A stretch of DNA of 64,000 nt from the NCBI GenBank assembly GCA_964458015.1, contig CAYWGR010000002.1, forward strand, positions 11,927 through 75,926, in the 5' to 3' direction. The notes under the pieces are model-generated. The model did no database searches, had not been told where the DNA came from, and saw only the letters and a list, made by a program, of their open reading frames with translations. A program made the translations under genes and the position numbers. Positions 33,861 through 41,469 of this stretch are shown here, in pieces. The DNA comes from CAYWGR01 sp964458015 (lineage in GTDB: Bacteria; Planctomycetota; Planctomycetia; Pirellulales; Thermoguttaceae). The first letter of the stretch is position 1, and each line of letters begins with the position of its first letter.

Positions 33861-33932
33861 GATACACAATTGCCTGCCGATCATGTGGGCGACAATAGTG
33901 TGATTGTGCAGATTGTCCGATTGAACTGCCAA

Positions 33933-33949
33933 ACCGACACAAAGTCGGT
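33933..33949. repeat. Short hairpin next to the large palindrome
   Basis: ACCGAC / GTCGGT (6-bp arms, 5-base loop), followed by an AT-rich stretch with several T runs. Together with the palindrome and AT-rich DNA this could belong to an iteron-less origin or to promoter control of the primase-helicase. Confidence 0.4.
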
Positions 33950-34529
33950 ACGTAACGCCTGTTTACTGTTTTTTACATCCATAGTGAAAATTACATGTAT
34001 AAGATAGGCCTCCTAGGTACGTCATTTTTTTTGTGAGACTTATGTTTTTTTCAAAATATCACACACCATGAACCTACTGAATCTGAGTCTCCCTAATAAG
34101 TCGCTTGGGTATCTGATATTTGTTTGAAATTCCTATCATTTCATTACCAAATTACTCTACTCTTGATTCCTGGTATTCTAACTATGCACATTTTGCGGGA
34201 TGAAACATGACAATTACGCTTAAGCAGGCTACCGTCGCTCACTAGCCCAAGGATGTATTGCTGATCCGTTACGATCGACCGAACCAGTAAAACTCGGCCC
34301 ACATCAACCAAATGGAATAGGTAATGCATAAATGCCTCCCACATACGTCGTAAAATAGTGTGATCCTTGTGTATCTAAAATGGTGGGCCCCAAAGCCGAC
34401 AATCGTCCGTCCCGTTCCATTCCAAGACCAGGGACCGATCCGCCTGCCCGTTTATGTCGTGCCGGGCAAAGGAAGGACGTAACCGAACAGCACACCGCCA
34501 GCCAGGCGCAAGTTCTGACTAAGCATGGC
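33950..34529. other. AT-rich intergenic region without supported gene
   Basis: Between the hairpin at 33,933-33,949 and the terminator at 34,530 I see no reliable gene. The first 240 bases are AT-rich with long T runs (for example near 34,026 and 34,047), which suits an unwinding region or promoters. Short open frames on both strands have no ribosome-binding site and no protein-like pattern. Confidence 0.5.
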
Positions 34530-34570
34530 ACGGATGCCACGGCGGTTTACCGTGGCATCCGTTTTATATT
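34530..34570 (+). terminator. Intrinsic terminator
   Basis: 13-bp perfect stem ACGGATGCCACGG / CCGTGGCATCCGT (34,530-34,542 and 34,550-34,562), 7-base loop, then TTTATATT. There is no obvious plus-strand gene directly before it, so it may end a small untranslated RNA or insulate the next operon. Confidence 0.7.
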
Positions 34571-34714
34571 ATGACTACAAGGAATTTGGTGCGTCCGACC
34601 CTCTGAGCGCGGAGCGGGGTCTGCGGTAAATGCCCAAGGAAACCAAGGTCGCCCGCGACGACCTGCCACTAAGGCCCGGATAGGCAGCCATCAAAACAAA
34701 ATAAGGACACCATC

Positions 34715-35491
34715 ATGTTGACACGACGTTCATTGTTGAAAGGGACCGGCTTCGGTCTGCTGGCCAGTTTCTTTCCACGCTTGGTTCATTCAGCTACGGG
34801 GACTTCAGCGACTGGGACTTCAGCTACGGGGACTTCACATCCCACTTGGGACGATCTAATCAACCATGTAGGATGCGGATTTGGCGATCGACGCCCGGAT
34901 CTAATGCGGTGGATTCACGAGCTGGTCTACCGACCGAACATGCCGGGAGATACTTTGTTGTTGCACGATCCATACTGCAAGATAATGTTCGTTGAGGCCA
35001 TGAAGCTGTTGGTTCCGACAGTCTGCATTCCTGGGGATATGCCCCGGCGTACATATACGTTTCGTACCCGTCGAGGGGAACTTCGTGAAGTAGTCCAAAT
35101 ACCTTCGACACCGCCCCAGATCGCAGTATGGGAGCGATCCCTGGAACAAGCCCAATTGATCGTCGTCAATGACCTACCTGACAAATCCATTACGATACCC
35201 CGAAACGTCAAATGGTGTTTGACTTCAGATTATGCCTTGAATCATTACGCACTCTCACGACTTCCAAGTATGCAGGGTCTCCTCTCGATGATCTGGTTCC
35301 CGGTTAAATACAGGGAATGTGATGAAGGATTCCTTGATCGGCTCAAGGCAGAAAAGGATGCATTTCTCCGAACGCTGACAACGTATGAATCCGAGGAGGA
35401 CGGTCAGTATCACGACAGATTTTCCGACTACGTACAGAGCAAGAATGCGCGTTTCATGGAACTTTATGGAGGCAAGGCTAAAACCTTTTAG
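34715..35491 (+). CDS. Tat-signal protein with degenerate D5-like helicase ATPase core
   Basis: 258 residues, AAGGA upstream. The N-terminus is a good Tat signal: TRRSLLK followed by a hydrophobic stretch, then a (SATGT)3 linker. From HPTWDDLINHVGCGFGDRR the protein is homologous to the next gene (HPTWDRLLNHLGRYRFSDRR), the core of D5/P4-type primase-helicases of phages and mobile elements. Where the paralogue has GPECSGKT this one has HDPYCKIM, so the Walker A Gly and Lys-Thr are lost and ATP use is unlikely. A Walker-B-like LIVVNDLPD remains. An exported helicase-like pseudoenzyme is unexpected; the role is unknown. Confidence 0.65.
   Translation: MLTRRSLLKGTGFGLLASFFPRLVHSATGTSATGTSATGTSHPTWDDLINHVGCGFGDRRPDLMRWIHELVYRPNMPGDTLLLHDPYCKIMFVEAMKLLVPTVCIPGDMPRRTYTFRTRRGELREVVQIPSTPPQIAVWERSLEQAQLIVVNDLPDKSITIPRNVKWCLTSDYALNHYALSRLPSMQGLLSMIWFPVKYRECDEGFLDRLKAEKDAFLRTLTTYESEEDGQYHDRFSDYVQSKNARFMELYGGKAKTF
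34793..34837 (+). repeat. Three 15-bp tandem repeats coding SATGT units
   Basis: Units at 34,793-34,807, 34,808-34,822 and 34,823-34,837 (GCTACGGGGACTTCA, with the middle one differing at three positions). They encode three copies of ATGTS just after the Tat hydrophobic region. Unit length is a multiple of three, so copy-number changes keep the frame and alter only linker length. Confidence 0.75.
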
Positions 35492-35504
35492 AAAGGAGTT
35501 CATT

Positions 35505-36191
35505 ATGTCAAAAAAGAAGAATAAACAAGAAAGAAAAAAGGCAAGGCACGATCGCCGAGTGGCGAACCGGGCCAAGCTGAAGAAATCAACATTGAAGTTG
35601 TACGCACCCGATAGTCTGGTAGTCCGATCAACAATCCCAGCAGTCGAACAACTCAGAGCGGCATTATCCATGACTATTCCAACGGTCCATACCGAACTTC
35701 GGTCAGTCAAACATCCTACCTGGGACCGTTTGTTGAACCATCTGGGCCGGTATCGGTTTTCGGATCGGCGGGCTGAATTACGTTGTTGGGTACAGGGATT
35801 GCTGTCCCCGACCAAGCCGCAACCGCCATTACTTCTGACTGGACCGGAATGCAGCGGCAAGACAATCTTCCATCAAGCGATGGGACTCTTGCTCCCGGAT
35901 CGGGCAATTGTTCATTACCCGACAGAGGCGCGGTTCAGTCGATCCCACCCCAATCCGGCTGAAGCGTGGCAACAACGACTGCAAGAAGCATGGCTGATGG
36001 TCGTCGAAAACCAACCGGATCGGTTCGTCAATCTATTTCTGCCGAGAAAACCCGGCAATGGAGACGCATACAGTCCTAACCATCTCCATCTGACACGTTG
36101 GAAGGGCATGATTTGTCAGATGGTTCGGCAGCAACCTCACTGGCCGTCAACGCACGCCGCCAACTACCGAATTGGCGAATTGATGCCGTAA
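35505..36191 (+). CDS. D5/P4-like helicase ATPase core protein, intact P-loop
   Basis: 228 residues from the ATG at 35,505, 6 bases after AAAGGAG. A very basic N-terminus (MSKKKNKQERKKARHDRR) suggests nucleic-acid binding. The core has HPTWDRLLNHLG, Walker A LLLTGPECSGKTIFHQAM and a Walker-B-like AWLMVVENQPD. This part equals the N-terminal half of phage/plasmid superfamily-III-like primase-helicases, which are usually much longer, so it may be a stand-alone remnant or a partner of the inactive paralogue upstream, 13 bases away. The last 116 bases overlap the convergent helix-turn-helix gene. Confidence 0.7.
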   Translation: MSKKKNKQERKKARHDRRVANRAKLKKSTLKLYAPDSLVVRSTIPAVEQLRAALSMTIPTVHTELRSVKHPTWDRLLNHLGRYRFSDRRAELRCWVQGLLSPTKPQPPLLLTGPECSGKTIFHQAMGLLLPDRAIVHYPTEARFSRSHPNPAEAWQQRLQEAWLMVVENQPDRFVNLFLPRKPGNGDAYSPNHLHLTRWKGMICQMVRQQPHWPSTHAANYRIGELMP

Positions 36192-36873
36192 GCAATGAAC
36201 TATCGTCCTGCCGAACTACTCGGTAGCTGTTGGATTTACCCTCCTGCTTTCGATGTAAAACCTCGTCGATAATGCTCTGTTTGTTCCATTCCCGTTTGGC
36301 ATTCACGGGCGGCGGAGTATTTTCGGTGGAGATTGCTGCAAGCACCCGACGCCAACTGTGGAACTTTTTATGAGCCGCAACGGCTAAGATGCGGTTTTCA
36401 AGACAAATATCACGCCATCGGAGTGAATGTCCCTCACTCCATTTTCGCAACGCATCCACAATTTCATCACTGCCAAGCTTCCGTGGCTTGACACCCCCCA
36501 GCCCGGCCAGATTAACATTAACGCCAGCCGCCACCAATGCCTGACGCCAACTGCCGAAATGCCGAGTTGCCGCGCGTTGGAGTTGATAGTCTAGACCGCA
36601 AGTTAATTTGACTGTTGGTTTATATCCCTTGCGGCAATGTTGACGAATTTTCTGAATCACTTGGTCATTAGTATAGTTCTGTCGTAAGAAAACAGATCGC
36701 AAGTTTACACCGGCATATTGCAAAGCCGTGTCCCATGCACCAAATTGTTCACAAGCCAATTGGTGAAGTTCTGGATTCTCTTTGAGAATGATTTGCTCGC
36801 TAAGTCCTCTGTTTTGCGACTGCCGATCAACAATCTGACGGATAACTTTTTTCCGTAATAAGGCGTCAATCAT
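36076..36873 (-). CDS. Helix-turn-helix repeat protein
   Basis: 265 residues, GGAG 6 bases before the ATG. Four tandem units of 50-60 residues end in the pattern A-x(3)-FG-(A/S)-W-RxAL-xAAG (FGAWDTALQYAG, FGSWRQALVAAG, FHSWRRVLAAI, FGSWRRALTAS), each preceded by a helix (I-x(3)-IRQHCRKGYKP, IVDALRKWSEGHSL, IIDEVLHRKQEGKS). This is the look of homeodomain-like DNA-binding repeats associated with mobile elements. It is the fourth gene of the recombinase-ParB-ParB operon and may guide it to DNA. Confidence 0.7.
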   Translation of the reverse strand: MIDALLRKKVIRQIVDRQSQNRGLSEQIILKENPELHQLACEQFGAWDTALQYAGVNLRSVFLRQNYTNDQVIQKIRQHCRKGYKPTVKLTCGLDYQLQRAATRHFGSWRQALVAAGVNVNLAGLGGVKPRKLGSDEIVDALRKWSEGHSLRWRDICLENRILAVAAHKKFHSWRRVLAAISTENTPPPVNAKREWNKQSIIDEVLHRKQEGKSNSYRVVRQDDSSLLTASIRQFGSWRRALTASEVAAEPSDKSCPSNVSDGDG

Positions 36874-36896
36874 TCCTTACTCCATTGTCGGTTGAA

Positions 36897-37727
36897 CTAA
36901 CGTTCGGCGCTGGCAATGATTTGCTCGAACAGATTAACTTGCTGCGAGTGACGCTCTTGAAGATATTCACGCACCCTCTGGTTGGCCAACAACGCCCGAA
37001 CATAGATAATAAGCTTCAATAGATTTGTCGTGTACTGTTTATACAGCCCGGAGAAGAAGTCCTGTTGTTGTTCTGCATCTTGAAGTCGTTTGAGCAAATT
37101 GGTTTTCCTTTGCTCCGCCTCTACCCAAGGAGTTCTAGTGCCATTGACTTTCATCCGTTTCGCCGCCGATGTCTTCAATACAAGCCCTTTTGCGAAGGTC
37201 GTGCCATAGTCACTGCACGATTCCATCAGATCGAGGATCTCGACTTGTCGGTCCGGCTTAACATGTGTCAGTTCACGGGCACAGGAACAATTGATCTTTC
37301 CCGCCTCGAACGCTCGGATCACTTTAGGATCCAACTGCTTAAGCAGGCCGTCATTGAGTCGATGGCCGATGCGTTGCAGTCCTAATGCAGCGGCAATCGT
37401 TTTTTCATCTAACTCCTCCAATGACTTGCGAAGCATTCGCATCTCCTCGGCGGCAGTGAGCCTGTTGACCATTCGATTTTCCGTAAACGCTTCACGTTCC
37501 TTCCGCACGAGGCATGGCACCATCTCCACGCCCATCTCCAACAGAATCCAATATCGCAGGTTGCCGTCAAGAATCTCGTAGTTGTCTCCGAGGTCATAGA
37601 CAACAAGAGGTTCCAGAAGTCCCACTGCCCGCAAACTGGCCTCGATGCGTTGGCAATGCTTCTTGTTCACTTGCCGTTTATGGCGCGGTACAAGTTTCAC
37701 AATGGGTAAGTCGTGACCATTGACCAT
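36897..37727 (-). CDS. ParB/RepB-like partition protein
   Basis: About 276 residues from the ATG at 37,727, preceded by GGGGA; the ORF start at 37,748 is less likely. The N-terminal ParB domain has the expected order: KHCQRIEASLRAVGLLEPLV, EILDGNLRYWILLEMG (G-x-x-R box), VPCLVRKEREAFTENRMVN, followed by a helix-turn-helix region (EKTIAAALGLQRIG) and a C-terminal RepB-like helical domain. Such proteins bind CTP and DNA in plasmid partition; here the CTP-box is divergent and no ParA is seen. Follows a second ParB-like gene by 24 bases. Confidence 0.82.
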   Translation of the reverse strand: MVNGHDLPIVKLVPRHKRQVNKKHCQRIEASLRAVGLLEPLVVYDLGDNYEILDGNLRYWILLEMGVEMVPCLVRKEREAFTENRMVNRLTAAEEMRMLRKSLEELDEKTIAAALGLQRIGHRLNDGLLKQLDPKVIRAFEAGKINCSCARELTHVKPDRQVEILDLMESCSDYGTTFAKGLVLKTSAAKRMKVNGTRTPWVEAEQRKTNLLKRLQDAEQQQDFFSGLYKQYTTNLLKLIIYVRALLANQRVREYLQERHSQQVNLFEQIIASAER

Positions 37728-37751
37728 ATTTATGTCCCCATGGCTCAATAT

Positions 37752-38651
37752 CTATGTTGTCAGATTTGATTCGTAAGCGAAATTTCCTGCCAAATCCGGC
37801 CGTTCTGAAAGATTTTGTTCTTTCAGAATAGTTACCAACTCCTGATCTCGCCACAACATGTTGATTTCGGTCAGCAGCGTCAGGAATCGAGTCTCCTTGC
37901 CCTTTGCCTCCCGTACATAAGAAGTCTTCACCTTCGTCGCCTCTGCGATATCCTGTTTCAGTTGATCGACCGAATAATCATCTGACAGCTTCTTCTTGTC
38001 CTTTGTAACGCGCGCTCGCGACATGATGATCTGTCTTGCGCGAGCAAAATTGTTGGTGGTTACAATGCCTTCATCGAACGCATCCATCAAGACATTCTGG
38101 ATCTGGCCATTTTCCGCTGTAGCCACCTGTGTAGCAAACTTAATTGGAAAGATCCCTTGCTCCACCCCTTGAATCAGTCGATCCTCCCCTTGCTCGACCA
38201 ATCGGATATATGCTTGAATATATGACACCGGTTTGCAGGCCACCCTCGCGATAGCGGAATGCTCCCAACCTTCATCATGGAGTCGCTTCAACTCGCGGGC
38301 AAAATCCATGCTGCTCGGCTTGGTGCGGGCGATATTTTCGACCAGCGATTGCAGATAGGCCTCTTTCCGGCTGCATGTGACCACTTCCGCTAATATCGTC
38401 GTCTGACCCATCCTTTGGTGTGCCAACAGACGCCCCTCTCCACAAATCAGTTCATACCACCCTGTTCGTTCAAAAAACTTATCGTTTACGCGAATCGGCT
38501 TGATGAGTCCGACATGGTTGATGCTCTCAATGTTCATTTCAAATTGCTCAGCATCTCGATTTCGATGGTTGATGACCTTGATTTTGTCCACGAAAACTTC
38601 CTGATAGCGGCGATCAAGCATGGGTACGATTTCAAAAGAATGATCTGTCAT
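37752..38651 (-). CDS. ParB-like nuclease-domain protein (second of pair)
   Basis: 299 residues, AAGGAA before the ATG. ParB-type order: NIESINHVGLIKPIRVN, YELICGEGRLLAHQRMG with the GEGR box, VVTCSRKEAYLQSLVENIAR, and a helix-turn-helix (LHDEGWEHSAIARVACKP) for DNA contact. The GEGR box is closer to canonical ParB (GERR) than that of its downstream neighbour. Both proteins together with the serine recombinase form a set; two different ParB proteins without ParA suggest a role in recombination targeting or element maintenance rather than classic segregation. Confidence 0.85.
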   Translation of the reverse strand: MTDHSFEIVPMLDRRYQEVFVDKIKVINHRNRDAEQFEMNIESINHVGLIKPIRVNDKFFERTGWYELICGEGRLLAHQRMGQTTILAEVVTCSRKEAYLQSLVENIARTKPSSMDFARELKRLHDEGWEHSAIARVACKPVSYIQAYIRLVEQGEDRLIQGVEQGIFPIKFATQVATAENGQIQNVLMDAFDEGIVTTNNFARARQIIMSRARVTKDKKKLSDDYSVDQLKQDIAEATKVKTSYVREAKGKETRFLTLLTEINMLWRDQELVTILKEQNLSERPDLAGNFAYESNLTT

Positions 38652-38664
38652 AGTGATGGTTCCT

Positions 38665-40155
38665 TTACAACAATTGCTGCAAAAAACTCAAGTCCATTCG
38701 GCCAAACAATTCGGTCCGCAAGGATGTCGCATTGATCCGCAATGGATGATGCCCAACCAGCCAGCGCGGTAAAACGATATAGCCGAGTATTTCCAACTCA
38801 TCGGGATCGGAAAGCAATACGCCAAGAGTGATGTCGATCGCCTGGCGTTTATCAGGACGAAACGGCCAATAAGCGGAATAGCCATTCGGAACAGGCATAG
38901 CCGGTTTTACCGACAACGTCATCTTCTCGTCCAGAACCAAAAAATCTCCATAGGGCTCGACTCCGGGAATGGCTTCACGAATACGGTCGTGGACCAGTTC
39001 TTTGGCACGATTACAAGAGTCTTGATACATCTGTTGGAAGGCAAGATCCAAACCGCCAAATCGGCGGCTAAACGTCGCTGGTGCGGGAGCACATTCCAGC
39101 ACCCGCAAGAGTGACGAACAGAACAACCCGTATCGCTGATAGAGATGTTTCAGTTGCAAAAGCATCTCATCAGATTGATATTTTCGCCGCCGTTCGGCAA
39201 ACAACTGACGAGCCCGTGTGAATAATTCGTAACTGACAATCCCCTCAAAGGCACCTGGCGTCCGTACCCAATGCTCAGATGCATTTGCCTGGCGTGGAGT
39301 TTTTAATTTCTGGCTCGTCTGGTTATAGAGCATCGTACCGGCATATTTCTCATTATGGAGCCGTTCGACGACCATGCCAGCCGACCAGCGGTGATTGGCG
39401 GGGGATGGAATGGCTTCAGCATTGAGCCCTTCCGCAATGCGATATTCCGAATAGCGCAGTTCCACAAACTCGTGAAAGATGCGTTGAATGACAGCGACTT
39501 CATGGGGATCGCCAACTACCAATGTAACTCGCTGGTTTTGAATTCCCTTCCGTTGGCCAGGTTCTAGCACATGCAGTGGTTCACGCTTTTCATCCAGCAA
39601 CAGGCGTTGTAAACCATAGGGTGGGGCACCACCGGCCCAATAGCCTTGCTCGGCAATCTTCATGCAACCTCGCCAGACTTTTTCGCTCAATTCTTTGCTG
39701 TATTGCGCCGCCCTAAAACGCTCAAAATGGACGTAGACTGGAAATAAAGCGTCATTGTCTCTAGGTTTGCCGATGGTTGTGTAGATGACATGCTTGCCGT
39801 GTCGTTTGCATTCGGCACTGTATTGGGCCGATAGATCAATGTCTTGAAATCGCCCAAAGCGGCTGACATCCAGACAAAGAATGTACTCAAAATCATTTCT
39901 CTGCTTAACCCATTTTTCCATCATCTCGTTGAATGCCGGACGACCTTCCGCATTGAGACCGGATTTTCCAGCGTCTTCAAACTCGTAAATGATCTCGACG
40001 CCATTTTTCTCGGCCCATTCTCGGACTTGCTCACGTTGAATCGGAATGGAGTTTTCCTGGCGGTCCTGGGCTGAGTGACGATAGTAGGCTACGGCCCGTG
40101 GACATACGATTTTACTTGTTTGTTCTGCGTCAATAGTCTCCCACCAGTGTGCCAT
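38665..40155 (-). CDS. Large serine recombinase
   Basis: 496 residues, AAGGA before the ATG. The resolvase/invertase domain (about 18-170) has the catalytic Ser28 in AVAYYRHSAQDRQENSIP, conserved Arg/Asp in CLDVSRFGRF, and a recombinase domain with GGAPPYG, VVGDPHEV, VIQRIFHEFVE and a GTMLYN segment (about 190-330). The usual zinc-ribbon Cys pairs of the family are not evident. Large serine recombinases integrate or invert DNA at specific sites. First gene of an operon with two ParB-like proteins and a helix-turn-helix repeat protein, with gaps of 13, 24 and 23 bases. Confidence 0.88.
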   Translation of the reverse strand: MAHWWETIDAEQTSKIVCPRAVAYYRHSAQDRQENSIPIQREQVREWAEKNGVEIIYEFEDAGKSGLNAEGRPAFNEMMEKWVKQRNDFEYILCLDVSRFGRFQDIDLSAQYSAECKRHGKHVIYTTIGKPRDNDALFPVYVHFERFRAAQYSKELSEKVWRGCMKIAEQGYWAGGAPPYGLQRLLLDEKREPLHVLEPGQRKGIQNQRVTLVVGDPHEVAVIQRIFHEFVELRYSEYRIAEGLNAEAIPSPANHRWSAGMVVERLHNEKYAGTMLYNQTSQKLKTPRQANASEHWVRTPGAFEGIVSYELFTRARQLFAERRRKYQSDEMLLQLKHLYQRYGLFCSSLLRVLECAPAPATFSRRFGGLDLAFQQMYQDSCNRAKELVHDRIREAIPGVEPYGDFLVLDEKMTLSVKPAMPVPNGYSAYWPFRPDKRQAIDITLGVLLSDPDELEILGYIVLPRWLVGHHPLRINATSLRTELFGRMDLSFLQQLL

Positions 40156-40314
40156 TTCACTGTCCTTACTGTGTGACGATAATGTTCAGGGCGAAGTCAA
40201 GCGTGGCCAGCCTGCAATCGTTACCCATGTGGGCTTGCAGAGAATTGTTTTCTTAATCCGGCCTAAAAGACGCCCCGGCTTACCTTGTTTGGTTCATGTA
40301 AGCAGTAGTTTACG

Positions 40315-40984
40315 CTATGACCAGCCTGCGGCCATTGCAAATCGGGGGAAAAATTCTTTGCCAAAGAGTTTTTCATAGACACCGTTGATGGCTAACAATT
40401 CTGCGGCAGAGTTAAGCGTATCCCTACGCAATTGGGTCCGACAGCGTCGAGTGGAAGTAATTAGTACCTCGCTGGGCATTTTCAAGTCGGAGGAGATTTG
40501 TTTCCTAATTTGACCTATGCCAACATGCAATTTGTAATGCATTTCTCCGAGCCATGATAACCAGCGCCAAACTGTGCTGGAAGCCAATCCGACCGGTTGC
40601 CTTGTCGCTGTTGTCCCACGGTCGTCGTACATGATCGGCATTCCGTCATGTTTAATGATTTCATCGTAAGTCTCATCGCTTTTTAGATATCTGTTGGCTT
40701 TCTCCAGTATGGGAGCCTTGGTAAATCGTTTACACGGCAAGGCGAAAGGGCGGATAATCGGTAAACCGTTTTCTACAGCGAAGACAATGCCACCGTAATA
40801 TCCACGATAATTCAATCTGAATGCATCGTCCAGACACAAGGCGGAACTTTCTGCGTCGGCAATCATGCAACCTGAAGTATTCCTCCGCAGTTTCACCACA
40901 GTGCGGACAAACATCGGTGTAGCGCATTCGTTCTCCCGATTCCACTCGTCGTGTATGGTTTTGAATCTCGTTCTCGATATTCAT
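40315..40984 (-). pseudogene. Zinc-ribbon transposase-like gene with a frameshift
   Basis: Two overlapping frames form one protein. The first (from 40,984) has a zinc ribbon CPHCG ... CLRC and runs to FTDYPPF, then stops. The second frame (to 40,315) continues in the sense of the protein: FALPCKRFTKAPILEKANRY, IKHDGMPIMYDDRG, ASSTVWRWLSWLGEM. Joining needs a +1 shift near CCC TTT C around 40,745. The zinc ribbon plus the 'STVWRWL' block is the pattern of a transposon-linked family seen in Planctomycetota. Probably inactive, unless the shift is programmed. Confidence 0.65.
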
Positions 40985-41251
40985 TGTTAATAGACCCTAA
41001 TTGTGCCCAAGAGATACAGGGCATTAAATGTGAGCACCCCCAACTTCTCGCTGTCCAAAGGTTCCTGGATAGTCGCAGCTTGTAAGCTGCTATTTCTATT
41101 CTGGCATTCTTGATATCAGACAGAATGGAGACGTAAGGTTGCCGGATAAGCTGGCTTGTGGCTGCAAGTTCATAATGTTGACAAGTTGCCAGACTTTGAC
41201 CACAATCAAAAATCTTATTCCGCCCAGTTTCTCATACGGGAAAATACCAGT

Positions 41252-41461
41252 ATGCCGAAAACCTCCCGCAAACTGACACAACGCGAAATCCAAAACTTAT
41301 GGCAGATCTATCAATCAGTCGCGCCTGATCTGCATAAATTAGTGGATGATTTGACGGGCAACACAAAAAAGAGACGGAACGACCCGCAAGAACTGAGGCG
41401 ACAGTTCGACAAGATCGTCGAACGTCTGGAGAAAGAAGGCATTGATGATATGCCGCTATAA
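41252..41461 (+). CDS. Hypothetical small helical protein
   Basis: 69 residues from the ATG at 41,252. Basic and helical (MPKTSRKLTQREIQNLWQIY, RRQFDKIVERLEKEGIDD), no signal peptide or known domain. Upstream lies a 16-bp palindrome (41,075-41,090) and no other gene back to 40,985. It converges on the J-like gene with 8 bases between the stops. Confidence 0.5.
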   Translation: MPKTSRKLTQREIQNLWQIYQSVAPDLHKLVDDLTGNTKKRRNDPQELRRQFDKIVERLEKEGIDDMPL

Positions 41462-41469
41462 TGTAGAAA

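Noticed and set aside
33645..33932. 95-codon minus-strand open frame over the large palindrome
   Set aside because: The sequence is explained by the palindrome and G/C-rich arms, and there is no ribosome-binding site or protein-like composition.
35255..35860. Long minus-strand frame opposite the helicase-core genes
   Set aside because: It is antisense to two genes with clear domains and good starts, and has no recognisable features.
41075..41090. 16-bp palindrome upstream of the small gene at 41,252
   Set aside because: Could be a weak terminator or chance; it lacks a proper T run and a clear transcript to end.
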